From Halichondria panicea (taxonomy: Eukaryota > Porifera > Demospongiae > Suberitida > Halichondriidae): a stretch of 64,000 nt of DNA. The stretch is taken from positions 5,945,182 to 6,009,181 of the forward strand of contig NC_087384.1 in the NCBI RefSeq assembly GCF_963675165.1, given 5' to 3'. Shown here piece by piece: positions 11,030-32,680 of this stretch (the first letter of the stretch is position 1; every line of letters starts with the position of its first letter). The notes under the pieces were generated by a model. It was given only the letters and a program-made list of their open reading frames with translations. It ran no database searches and was not told the origin of the DNA. The translations under genes were made by a program, and so were the position numbers.

Positions 11030-12907
11030 ATGTCTCAGACTGAAGTAACTCCAGCTGTGGCCAACGACACAAAGCCAGGAGCTAAAGAACAAGAGGAGGA
11101 CCCTCTCTCAAAGATCACCCCAGCTCAACTGTCTCTCATCACTGAGACCTGGGCGATAGCGTCTGTCGACCTACAAGCTGCAGGCCTCGTCATGTTCAAG
11201 AAGTGGGTGAATTAAACAGCAATTGTTGAGTAATGAGCCTTACGAAACGCCTTGTATTAGTTGTATATACTATGTACTCAGAAAAACCACTAATAAATCA
11301 TGTAAAGCATTCTTCAGAGAAGATACATGTCAGATATACAGCAGCTCATTTGTTTTAAAACAACTCCTAATTGAATTAATGCCCTGAAGCACTAGAGGAA
11401 TAACTCCTTCCTGAATTCTTACAGATAGCACTTTATCTAAAAGCAACATCTACCACAATATTGAATTATCAAAGGTATAATTAAGTGGAATTTTATGCTT
11501 TATAGTAAGACACAGAAGCTTTCCAGAATGAGGTAATGCGATTCCAGTCTATAAAGTATTCAGTATATTCCCTGGCTTCCTAGTGGGTCATCCAGGAAGG
11601 TTGTGTCTATAGGCAGACCTATAGATTCATCCATCATCATTATTTCGGAAGTCAATTGCACTGGAATGATATTGAGGCTAGAATTTTGTAAACGTTTACT
11701 TAGAACTCACTTTTTGTGGCCAAAAGGTCCTGGTCTGTAGTGAGTCTGGCCAGTTGTGGTGGTGGCCGCAGAGCCATTTTTTGTAAAAGTGATGATCTCA
11801 AAGCAGGAAATATTTGGTCAGTTAGGAGCATGGAAACTGTAGAAATGCACTCATTTACACACACTGGAGGTATAGTGAGAGCAAAATGATCACACTTGTA
11901 TCCAAACACATGCACATTATTATTGTATCACCTTAGGAAATAATGTCTATACACAAATATTAAATATTATGTTTGTGTGACCCTGTAGGCCATATACATG
12001 TAATCGTTTCGTTCTGTTTCCTTTGAAACTGCATGTATGCAGTTTAGTTTCATGATATATTCATGTGCTCATTTCTCCACATGCACAGACTATTCGAGAT
12101 AGCCCCAGAGCTGATTGAAATATTTCCATTCGACGGAGAGGACTTGAACGATGATAACGTGAGCCTGAGGAAGCACTCAATGCAAGTGATGCAGAGTATT
12201 AACGACGCCCTTGGAATGGCCGACCAACCAGAGGAGCTAAAAGAGACACTTATTGGCCTCGGAGTGGTTCACAACATGAGCAACGTCCAGTTAGAAAGTT
12301 TTGCTGTAAGTCTGCATTATAAGAGTACACATTTTCCCAGGGCATTAGAAACACATTCAGTTTGTATAATTATGTTACATTGTCGGGTTTCCCCTTGCTT
12401 GTTTTTTATTTATCAGATTTAACTACAGTAGTTTCTTTGAAGCCAGGATAAATCCGCCAATTAGTCTAGTGGCCTTACTAATCAAGTGGCTACTTCCTTT
12501 CTGAGGTGTAGGGGACCTCATGTGCAGTGTGATAGCTGCACACAATGTAGACAAAGTAGACAAAGGTGGCTTCATGCACTACTGTGGCTGGCGGTCAAAA
12601 ATAGATCAGCACATTCATTATAATTACTCCATTCTTTTACTCCTCCCCTCCCGACACTCAAACACATTTCAGGCTATCCATTTTGTATAATACAGCTAAT
12701 GTACTATTTAGCTACTATGAAATTTGGGTAGAAATGTAACCCCTCCCCTGTCCCCCCCCACAGCCTGTTGGACAAGCATTAATCTATGCCTTGGGTGATG
12801 TTTGCAAGGACAAGTTCACTTTCGAAGCAAGGACCGCCTGGGTAGCCCTCTATACAGCAGTACAACACTATATGACTCTTGGTATGATCGAAGGATTAGA
12901 CGCTTAA
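11030..12907 (+). CDS. Globin, neuroglobin-like
   Basis: Three exons (11030-11202, 12089-12305, 12764-12907) join to 177 codons plus stop with all junctions in frame. After a polar N-terminal extension of about 27 residues comes a globin fold: helix A (TPAQLSLITETW), the B/C region (AGLVMFKKLFEIAPELIEIFPF), distal E7 His87 in LRKHSMQVM, proximal F8 His119 in GVVHNMSN, and a G/H region ending in TAVQHYMTLG. The spacing and the FAPVGQALIYAL wording resemble metazoan neuroglobin-type globins. Heme binding and reversible O2 or NO chemistry are expected from the family; the specific role is unknown. No signal peptide, so cytosolic. The start was chosen at 11030 because the upstream in-frame ATG at 10949 would add residues unlike a globin. 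The downstream neighbour is IFT20, convergent. Confidence 0.9.
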
Positions 12908-13369
12908 CACTTTATATATGAACCACACATCTCTGTAATATCAAATGCAAAAAATTTTATTTCTTATAATAATTCAATGTTATCTAGCTTAGTATTATTA
13001 TATTATTATCCTGCATGCAGGTCTAAGATGCAGTTTTTATAATTATTATAATTGATTGTTGTAACTCATCTTTTTGTTCTAAAATTGTGTTTTTATTGGC
13101 ATCTTTGATTTACCTTAGGCATTTCCTGTGTCAAATTCTGGAATGACCCATACACAAGGGTGTTGGTCAGGTTGCCCTTAGAAACCCCATCATACCATCT
13201 GTGATATCATTACAGTGTTGTTCACACAAATTAAACTGATGATGTTCAATAATTAAGCAAACTGAAACTGTAAAGATTATTGTGTCCTACAGATGTCATA
13301 GAAATGAGAAATGAGAATATTATTGGTACAGCACTCTCTAAAGTTTGTTGATAAACATTAAGTTAATTT
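12908..13369. other. Convergent 3' intergenic space between globin and IFT20
   Basis: AT-rich, with no coding signal. Contains the two genes' 3'UTRs. Confidence 0.5.
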
Positions 13370-13991
13370 TCACTTAATGCCAAAGTCTTCAAAAAATTCC
13401 GTTTGTTCCTTCTCCACTTGCAGCAGGGACTCATACTGTATACGGTATCTGTAGTGAGAAAAAACAAACAAGTTATGCACAATTAGAGATAATTATTATT
13501 CAGTTACAAAAGCGTGCATGCAGCTAATTACTGTAGCGTTGGCATGTGGAGGGGACCACAGTCTTACAGCTGGTTAAACAATGTGAATGTTTAAGCCCTT
13601 GTAACATACAATTTTTATGAGATCACTTGTGATAGCAACAACCGAAAACCCTAAAAGCACATCCTGAACTGAATACACATGACCTTTAGCTGCTAGCTAC
13701 CTCTATTGGGTATAATGCAGTTAAAAAAACAAACAGGCACATCCTGTATGGCCTATGATATAGTATAGTAAATATTGTTTTTACGCAAAATGAAAATTCA
13801 TTATTTAGTAAGGTCAGGGTAGCGTACTGAATGGGACACTTCAAAAATGAAACTCACACATAAACTTCACAACAACAGCAACAAAAACAGAATAGAAAAA
13901 TTTTCCCAACCACATCCTTGTCTGTATCTGAGTGTTTCCTCCTAAAACAATACTAGCTGGAAAAGCTCCACCACTTGAGGCACAATGCACC

Positions 13992-14038
<47 letters not shown>

Positions 14039-15551
14039 AAGAGTTTCCAAATACAGTGGTTAGGTCCCTGTAAGGTTGTTGGTCTATGGGACACAGGAAG
14101 CAGCTGCATTTAACCAGTACACATCAGGTGTTAATGAGAGCAGACAGTCACTTTACATTAAGCATCCATAGAAACAACTATACTTGGGTTAACCTGACAC
14201 TTCAGGAAAAGTTTTTTTAAATTATAGATTCATGTTTCCTACTGTCAAGAACGTGTGTTTTTTCTCATGTTTCAGACCATTCTTGGCATATTTTTCTCTA
14301 GACGCTACAGCGTTAAGTATGCACAAATTCTCATGTCACTTGCCTACACATCAGGAAATGTAATGCATGTAAACAGAGTATAACACCGGACGAAGTTAAT
14401 TAAATTCTTCATGCTAAAAAGACACCATAATTATGAACACTGCTAATGTTAAGCATGCAAGTAAAGAACACTGGAAATTGTGTTGGATCGAAATCAACTC
14501 AATGTTAGCATGCAAGGAAAACAAAACTGGAAACTCAATTTTAATATTTCCAAATTCATTTTTGTGGTAATTTTGAGGTGTTTCATGTCCAAGCGCCCCA
14601 TTAAGCAAATAATGGCCCGCCCTGCGTACTAACCTACACAGACGATAAGTAGCTATTAACACAGGACATAACAGATTGAATAGCAAACTGCACCAGTGTG
14701 TGTGCATGTCTCAACATGCCTCTCTAATTGCATTTTCTTTTCAGCGATGAGTGCTTGAAGTTGCTGCTTTTGCGAGTCTCTTTCTTTAGCGATTGATTTC
14801 AGATGATTCCGCGAACCAATGGCCTTCATTTTCTCTCTCTCCACTTGCTTGGCTAGTCCATCCACCATTCCTATGAAGCTACCCACCAGACCCTGGAACT
14901 CACTGATCTCTGTACAGGTTTAATTATAGTTGCCAATTAGTGACTCTGTGTGACACATTGTATTGCACTTTTATTATTTATATTATACCCAGGATCTAGG
15001 AGTGCATCTTCGTATATATAGCGCCAAATTTTTGGGGCATGTAATTTTCATTTCGAAAATGTTGCGCCTCAAAATGGCGAATCACTGTATATTTCCGCTA
15101 TATGTTTATTTTTGAGCAATCTGTGAAATACATGGTCCTCGAAAATTTGGCGCTATACGGCTAATGACCCGTCACTATCCAGGGGGATTGCTTTCAACAA
15201 CAGCACTAGCTGGAACAATCATTATGTAAGTAAAAATGTAGTCCAGCCCCTCCCACCTAATGCGTATCTATAATTAGCTACAACTATTCTAGTTCTTAAG
15301 TTGAAGGTGTGTATAATACTCATAGAATTATGTATCTACAAAGCTAGAAGCTAGATACCACACTTAAACAGTGCTACTTTTAATAATTATGAAGCCACTC
15401 AACAGTGCTTTTGAAGCCACTCACTGTCTACAAACTCCTTGCATTCATCCTTGAGCTCCTCTGTGTCAGTCGCAATTTTTGGTTCAATCACTCGTATCTT
15501 GGATAGCTCATCATAATGAAACCCCTCTGTTGGCTGTGTAGGAACCGACAT
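13370..15551 (-). CDS. IFT20: Intraflagellar transport protein 20
   Basis: A small coiled-coil subunit of the IFT-B complex that links Golgi sorting to ciliary transport. Three exons on the minus strand (15551-15425, 14909-14720, 13448-13370) give 131 codons plus stop; human IFT20 is 132 aa. Recognisable blocks are [58 protein letters not shown], and [11 protein letters not shown] followed by a short acidic tail. The intron 2 donor is a GC (AG|GCATGT). No GT donor in the area keeps the conserved frame, so this appears to be a GC-AG intron. Start codon at 15551 (MSVPTQ); an ATG 13 codons upstream lacks conservation. The gene shares a short upstream region with HFM1, which starts 158 bp away on the other strand. 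A CA microsatellite (about 13993-14034) lies in intron 2. Confidence 0.95.
13993..14034. repeat. (CA)n microsatellite in IFT20 intron
   Basis: About 20 CA units; simple repeat. Confidence 0.9.
15021..15153. mobile_element. TA-flanked MITE, 133 bp
   Basis: Ends are inverted ('gcgccaaatttt' against 'aaaatttggcgc') and both sides carry TA (15019-15020 and 15154-15155), as in Tc1/mariner-type insertions. It lies in IFT20 intron 1. Confidence 0.7.
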
Positions 15552-15709
15552 TACCGCTATCTTCACTTTGATCTTGTTGCCTATCAGCAATGGTTGTCAT
15601 AGCTACCTACTTTACAGCTGTGAGAGATTAAAGGGGCTTACCCTAATCAAGTCAAGACGGTCATGCATTTCTGCTATTCTCAGTATTAACAGTGGCAGGG
15701 CTAGGGGGA
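15552..15709. promoter_or_regulatory. Shared upstream region of IFT20 (-) and HFM1 (+)
   Basis: The two start codons are 158 bp apart, back to back, so any proximal promoter must be shared or overlapping. I recognise no specific factor site. Function is inferred from geometry. Confidence 0.55.
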
Positions 15710-25002
<9,293 letters not shown>

Positions 25003-25162
25003 TAACCGAATCAAACTATAATTATACGAACCCTCCATGAATCACTTGAACTCAGTATCAAAACAACAATTCATCATGACATTGTCACAAGTTATGTACA
25101 TTAATTATGTTACATGTTTACTGTACGTCTCTCATAAAAAAAATTTCAGCAAAATTTCTTGT

Positions 25163-27629
25163 CTATAACTGTGGCTTAGGAACAGAGAACAGAGCCTTAG
25201 TGTCCAATCTCACAAACTGCCTATCAAATGCATTAGCTTTAGGACTAGAGCTATCCACAGCAGCATTTGATATGTACATCATGTCGTTGCCAAGGTCATA
25301 GACGACAGCTTGTAGGTTGCCAGTCTTGACACTGCCAATCATGTTGATGACCTGGGTGGCATTAATGTGACCGTGCTGGGCATGTAGGAGGCTGTTCCAG
25401 CAGCCAAGATGGACGCCCCAGTACACTAGATCTGTGTGTAAGAGAAAGAGTGTGTGTGTTTGGAAGGTGTGGAAGGTGTAGGGTTTACGTGTGTGTGTGT
25501 TTGGAAGGTGTAGGGTTTACGTATGTGTGTGTGTGTATGTGGGAGTCAGTATATTAGCTAATAGGAATGAGGGGAAATAAATACAGTAACCCTGTGTGGT
25601 ACACGTGGGAGGCCAAAACTTTGTGCATGCATACGTACCAGTAAATGTGTTTGTGAGGTACTATGTAAGAGTATACTCTTATTACAATACCTACCTGTCA
25701 TGTTGTAATCCTTGTAACAAGCATCATCACAATGCTCTCTATTAAACCTGTCCTCGTCAATCTGAGTGATACTCTTGTCATCAAACCACTGCAGCAAAAA
25801 CAAACACGTTCACGTTGCTGTATGCACTATATAATGTGTGAGGCTGACCTTGGCTGTTGACTTGGAGTACTCCACCAATCTAAAGGTCTTGAGGTTCCCG
25901 TCTCCCACACCCAGCCAGATGGAACAGGTGCGATGAGCATTCTCTATGCGCCTAAAGCAAAAGGAACACACTATCCATAAAACAATGTTCTAATAAAAGA
26001 GTTAAGGCTATTTTGAAGACGCTGTACATAATCGTAACTTACTGGAGAGCTTCGTCGAGTGTGTTGTCAAACTGCAGAATGTCCCTCATGAGAATATTGA
26101 AGGGGATGCCAGCTCTCGATTCCTCTCCAAACGTCATGTCAGAGTGCTTCTCTGAAATGGCAATCTTGGAAGACGACACTCCTGCACAGAGCAATGTATC
26201 ATACTACTGACAAAAATTAATGCTTGTAGATAGGGTGGGTACAGTTAACTTTGAGAAACCATAAATTGAGTTAAAACGTCCAATTTTCAAAACTAGCATT
26301 TGGTAGCTTTTTACACCATAGTGTGCTTAGAAAAACGCTTTCAGGCCTACATTTTTCATATTTGAAAAGAGCGCGGACAGTAAATCTAGCACTACTCATC
26401 TCAGTTCAGCTAGAGTAGTACGGTTTTCAGAAAATACTCAGATAGAAATTGTCTTCTGCTGTTAACTCAATTACCTGAAATGGAAGCGATCCAGCCAGTC
26501 CAGCCGACGTTGATGAAGGGGTGACCTTGATCAGGATGGTAGACTACCACAGCAGGGGCTTGTTGCAGCGGACCATCTGCATCCCAGTCCAAGGAACGGA
26601 GCTAAAATGAGCAGAGGGGAGAGAGAGAGGTAAACGGTTTTAGTGGTTGTTGATGGAATAGTTCAGTACAACTCACTTGTATCATTCCGGAAGGATCACT
26701 GAGTGCACTCCCCCAGGCACCCAACATAGAACAGCCAGCCTATAGGAGAGAAAAAAATTCACTCGTTTACTGATGCTTTATATTAAGGGACCTACCTTAA
26801 CCAGTTCGGGCAGCATGTGAACTCTACGTAGGAGCTTGTAGTCGACGTCTGCCCCATCAGCCACACCTTCTAGCTCCTCCAGGAAGTACTTGGGGATGTA
26901 TCTCTTGGTTAGATCATAAGTGATATCTAGAGCACCGTCTAGACCATACTTGGCTACTAGTTGTTGAAGATCCTTCGGTAGGAAAGTGATTTCGTTTTCT
27001 ATCTCTTGTTCGACATGTTGGAAAAAGGCAGGAATGATCTTGTTGATCTGGTCCTTGAGTAGCTTTCCCTGAGCAAAGCCCATTGAGTAGGCAGACCCAT
27101 ATACATGGACCACTGTGGATTTATAAAACAGGTAACAGGTTTGTGGTACATTTTGTAGACCTAGCCATAGTAATATAAAGCAGTGGGCTAGGAAGCAATT
27201 TCTCAATGGGGGCTGGGGCTCTAGTTTTTTGAATGGAAAAAGAGTAAGGCTATCTACAGAGTGCAGCTTGGATAAGTCATCTCTACTTAATAGCCTAGAA
27301 ATATTAGGGGGGCGAGCTGGAGCCCCTTCCTACTGTAAAGCTTTAAGCGGGCTATAGGATTGCTAGTCAAACATTGTCATTGATGCTGTGCACAACTTAC
27401 CATATATTTCATCGTCTCCCTCTCCAGCAGAGTAGAGAGATCCATTGATGGTCTGAGTCTTGAGTGCAGGCTCACCTACCCAAGGCTTGATGGTGTTCGG
27501 TTGTCCTGAGCATGTTCCATCCATGTTACCCTCAGGCTCCTGGTAGTAGAGCACTCCCTTACAACTACATTGCTGGCAAAGGAGGAGCAAAAAAGGGAGA
27601 GCAGCTAGTAACCTGGAGAGAGACATCAT
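25163..27629 (-). CDS. Secreted C45/DCD1A-like Ntn amidohydrolase
   Basis: Eight minus-strand exons (27629-27401, 27112-26796, 26739-26677, 26601-26475, 26181-26043, 25951-25849, 25788-25695, 25431-25163) sum to 446 codons plus stop. An N-terminal signal peptide (MMSLSRLLAALPFLLLL...CSCKG) predicts secretion or lysosomal delivery. The body has the family's YGSAYSMGFAQGKLLKDQ entry, a helical region, then AGCSMLGAWG. Cys185 there is the expected N-terminal nucleophile exposed by autocatalytic cleavage (family knowledge: peptidase C45, acyl-CoA:6-APA acyltransferase-like, Dictyostelium DCD1A). Next come RSLDWDADGP and INVGWTGWIASISG, a region matching the DILQFDNTLDEAL segment, and near the C-terminus an H-I-N-A-T segment and NDMMYISNAA. 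Substrate unknown. It is head-to-head with C6orf120. Confidence 0.85.
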
Positions 27630-27905
27630 CTTGACCTTTCTTCTCAATTGAGCTGCTTTGCAGAGCCATGTGACACTGCAATTATGCAAAGCAGCCCCTC
27701 CCCTAAATCTATGAATCCATGAATGCACTTGTCTCTCTTGAAAGAGATGACGTGTTGAAAGTTGGAATAGCCACGACCCAAGCCAAATCACCATCAAGCA
27801 AGAAGCAACTAGAGCTCTTTCATCATATATCACACACAGTATACAACATTGAGATATGGAATAAAGACTATCACTCCTATCCTCAGTCAGATGTGCTAAT
27901 ACAAG
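27630..27905. promoter_or_regulatory. Shared upstream region of the C45 gene (-) and C6orf120 (+)
   Basis: 276 bp separate two divergent start codons, both encoding signal-peptide proteins. Promoter function inferred from geometry. Confidence 0.5.
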
Positions 27906-28826
27906 ATGCCTTCACTAAAACCAGGAGCACTACTAAAACTTCTCATTCTAGTGTACATGTATCTACTTCACTTCTCGTCAGCATACAAAGTCATTAACAC
28001 ATTCCATGACACAGTCCATGCAGGAGAGGTCAAGTACTACAGTCTCGAGTCCCGTTCCCCTGTAGTGCTGGCACTACACTCAATAGAGGGTGACGCGGAC
28101 ATTTTTGGAGCGCCCACGAGCAAAAACAGTAAACCCTCTGCCAGTTCGTTTGAGTACATGTCGGCATCATGTGGTCTGGACGTGATGGTCTTGCCAATGA
28201 GTGATAGTGTGAGGCGTGTGAGTGTCGGGATATTTGGACATGTACGTCACGAGAGGACGCAGTACGAGGTGTGGGTGGTGGAGCCAGAGGAGGAGGACGT
28301 ACTCAAGTATCAGGTGAGTGGGTGTGGCTGTTACTGGTACTACCGTATGCACCCTATAATATGATTATATAATCAAGATCATGTTTAATAAAATAATGAT
28401 GAATTTAGATTGTGCTATAATTATTCGAAATGTCCAAGTGGTGTTTAGAGTGGTGCCTAAATGGGATAATGCGGTGGTTGTCTTATACACGGCTTACAGA
28501 ATTTGTTTGGATACATTTCGCATATTTACAACCTGAAGTGTCAATAATGTAATAAGTGAGTTCTTTTCATTTTTTACTGACAATTCTTTACGCAGGTGTG
28601 GGAGGTTGATCCAGAGACAATGAGAAAGCAGCTGGTGATTGATGTGGACCCTCTGTTTCTTTCTAACGACCCTACACTACACAGTCTACTGGACTCCCTC
28701 TACTCGGCTGGGGGATTTGTTGGCAGGACCCAAACTGGAGCAGCTGATATACTCAGAACATTATTGGAATGGACTGGATTTATTTTGTTGAAAGTGTTAG
28801 AAGTAGGAGTAGAGATATTGACGTAG
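27906..28826 (+). CDS. UPF0669 family secreted protein (C6orf120 homologue)
   Basis: Two exons (27906-28313 and 28596-28826), phase 0, 212 residues. An N-terminal hydrophobic signal (KLLILVYMYLLHFSSA) precedes a beta-rich domain with the family landmarks GDADIFGAP, MSASCGLDV and VGIFGHVRHE, close to human C6orf120's GDADLYV, SATCGPD and GVYGH. The C-terminus ends in a hydrophobic helix (EWTGFILLKVLEVGVEIL), matching the hydrophobic end of the human protein. The extracellular jelly-roll-like fold is known for related pre-peptidase C-terminal domains; function is poorly known. The insertion between about 136 and 190 is lineage specific. AACS starts 386 bp downstream on the same strand. Confidence 0.85.
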
Positions 28827-29212
28827 ACTAGACTGTTAACTAATTTTCAGCCCAGTCTGGTTGAGTAGATAGCATTATTATGATACACAAAGTAATCTTG
28901 GTTGATTTAATATTGATTGGTAATGAGCGTTACAGTTAGCAATCTCTAGCTAATTTTAATGCCACACCTATTTTCACTCTGGGCGGGGCTACATGACACT
29001 TAGGCGGCCTGAATTCGAGGCTAATGAGAAGTACTGCAGATCAGCCCTACCCCCTGAGGGGAAGCCCTTCAACATCCTGAACAGGAAGCTGAGTCAGCAA
29101 ACAGCAGTATATAACCAGTTGACCTTCAGACTTCTACAGTTTATACAAAAATTAATATTTGGTTTGTGAGCTGAGGTTTAACGTTTGTATGCGAAGCTAA
29201 CTTTACTGAGGA

Positions 29213-32200
29213 ATGGATGCCCCTACAAAGATGTGGTCCCCTAATGGACAGGAGACTAAAATGGACGAGTTCAGAGAGAGAGTCAATAAAGAGCTCAAGC
29301 TGACATTGAGTACGTTTGTGCATGCATACTTAAGTATGAGCTATGAGTACGAGTATGAGTAAGCTATGAGTCTTAAAATACTACTGCTATTCTGACACAC
29401 AATGCAGTTGTTATAATAATTATTGGCTTTGTAAATTTTTAATTATATTCATTGACCAAAGGTGACCATGAATGTGCTGATTCTCAGCTGATTTTGCTAG
29501 TCTCTCACACCACCTGACTGCAGTCATGCCACTGGCAGTATGTGTGTGTGTGTAGGTAGTGTAGCACACATGCACTCGTTACTAACCTTTCCTTATAATA
29601 CTACTGTGGGGGCGGGGGGGACGAGCTTGACTGTATCGGCTTCTTGTGGGGCTCCACTAGGAAGGATACGTATTGTTCCCACTTTTTCTGTATAGCAGAT
29701 ACTTCCTTTGCAGGCATTAAGGGCCCAAAGATTTTGAATACTACACTATAGAAATTTAATTAGTAATTGCATTAACTCTTCCCACCACACACACGCACAC
29801 ACAGAAACGTATGCAGACCTGTGGCAGTGGTCGGTTGATCGGTATGACCAGTTTTGGGAGCAGTTCTTCCACTACTCCACCCTCCAGTACTCGTGTGTCT
29901 ACGAGAAGGTGGTGGACACAAGTAAAAACATAGCGGAAATCCCGGAGTGGTTTCAGGGGTGCAGGATGAACTATGCAGAGAACCTGCTCCAGCACCAGGA
30001 CGACAAAACTGCCATTATCACTTATGGTATGAGAGCCAGAATAATTGTAGAGTGTTTCTGTTCTGTCACCATGCATTCTATCTCGTTACCAACTTTTCCG
30101 GCATCTTGTACTGTATAATAGAAAGTCCGAGTATTTTTTTAACCTTCCACCCCCCTCCCAATGTGCATGTACATTGTAGGTGGTGCTCAGTTTCTGATCA
30201 AATTTTGTACCAAGTTTCGTAATAATACTAGCTCAGTATACTAGCTCAGTAATCTAGCATGCAGCCATGCTGTACACTCAGTATACTAGCTCAGTATACT
30301 AGCATGCAGCAACCCATGGCACACTGTACAAATTGTATTCCTTGTCCCTCTGCAGGTGAGGGCCAAGAAGGTGTCTCCGTCAGCTTCTCTGAGCTCCGAC
30401 AGAGGGTGGCTACGCTAGCGGCTGCAATGAGGGGGTATGGCATTGGAGAGGGGGATAGAGTCGTCGGGTACCTTCCTAACTCCTCCTTTGCAGTGGAGGC
30501 CATGTTGGCTACTGCTAGTATAGGAGCAGTGTGGAGCTCCACCTCTCCTGACTTTGGAGTATCAGTGAGTTTATTCTTTGCTTTTGATTTAGTTATTGCC
30601 GTCCTATTCTTTGGAGCTCTCTAAGAGCTACAGAATCCCGGCTTTGAAATCGGGACTCCAAAAAAGAATAACCTTCCTCTTCGAAATTACCTCCATTCTC
30701 GCATGTAAAAACTTATTGAGTTGTGGCCACTCAAACGTAGTTAGCAAATGCCCACACCACACACACACACTCCACACCTTCATACCCCCACCCACCCACA
30801 CTCCACATCTCTCTCCACACACATACTCCACACTTCCCTCACACACACACACACTCCACACCTCCCTCACACACACACACACACTGTAGGGAGTACTGGA
30901 CAGGTTCACCCAGATCAAGCCCAAGCTCATCTTCTCTGTGGAGGCCGTCCGCTACAACAACAAGACTCATAGCCACCTTCAAAAGCTGTCTGAAGTGGTT
31001 GCTGGTTTGCCTGCTCTGGAGATGGTGGTCATCTTCCCCTTTTGTGGGACACAGAATATCGACACAAGCTCAATACCAAACAGGTGAGAGAGAGACAGGC
31101 AATTATGCAAAATTTTCATAAACTATCAAATGAATTCTCGCAGTTTTAATATCAGACTATGCTCTACAATACGAAAAATATGAAAATTTCCACCATACAA
31201 AAATAACCCACTATACGGTATTATCCCCAAGTGAAATACCGTGTGCTCTACATTATTGAAGAACATTTTAATTTCTTGGTATTGTACCCAGCTACACACT
31301 GTGCATGTATCATAATTATTGTGTATCATTGACTATGCCCCCCTACAGTGTTTTGTTTGAGGACTTTGTGGAGGACTTCAGGGGGGCAAAGGAATTGAAA
31401 TTTGCCCAACTCCCCTTTAACCACCCCCTCTTCATCATGTTCTCCTCTGGTACCACTGGGGTGCCCAAATGCATGGTGCACTCAGCTGGGGTAAGTCACT
31501 ATAGCAACAGCATTCCGTAGTAGATTAATTGTGTAATTTGGGAGATACTACAAATGTATGAACATGTAAGTGAGTGCTAATACATGATTATGCTCTTGGG
31601 TATAATTGTGTGAATACTATGTAACCAGATCATTAAGTGGTAGGAAGTTTATTTGCCATTTCTCTCTCAGGGCACTCTGATACAGCATCTGAAGGAACAC
31701 ATTCTCCATGGCAACATGACAAGCAGTGATGTCATGTTCTATTACACAACAGTATGTTAAGACACTAGCGACTAAAAATTGAACATTGACAAGCATATTA
31801 TTATAGTGTTGAGATGAGGCTCTGGCTTGGCACATCTGTTGCTATAATTGTGTATTTTGTAGCATATAATAATTATGCATTAATTTTATATTGGTTATGT
31901 AATTACAATATTAATTCCTCAGACTGGATGGATGATGTGGAACTGGCTGGTGTCTGCGCTGGCAGTGGGAGCTACTATAGTGCTGTACGATGGCTCTCCC
32001 TTCATACCCTCTCCCAATGTGCTCTGGGACTGTGTCGACAAGTTTGGGTGAGTGCAGCAGCTGTGTCGGATTGTGACAGCTGTATAGGATTGTGCCTCAG
32101 CTAGTAAGCTTTGACATGTACTCTTGTACATGTGTATGTGTGTACTCTAACCTATAGGCTGAGATGCTAGTGCATGTACATGTGTGTGTGTGTACTCTAA

Positions 32201-32631
32201 CTTATAGGCTGAGATACTAAGCAAGCTCAGTTAGTGCAACTATGCAAAGAGCTCTGTACGTACATGTACGTATTAAAGTGACTAAGATTTAACATTCTCT
32301 GCTTTTCCCTCCACATGTAACTACGTGTTTTATGGACAAAATACTAATTTTCTTCCATTATGTCCTTACTTCTATATACACACGACCCCCACACACACAC
32401 CCCTCACACACGCCCCCTCACACAACACACGTACAGTATAACAATCCTGGGAACAGGTGCCAAGTGGTTGTCAGCTCTGGAGGAGCGCAACATTCACCCG
32501 ATAGAGACCCACTCCCTCACCAGCCTCCATACCATCCTCTCCACCGGCTCACCCCTCAAGCCTCAGAGCTACGACTACGTGTATACTCGCATTAAGGATG
32601 ACATCATGCTCGGATCAATCAGTGGTTAGTG

Positions 32632-32680
<49 letters not shown>

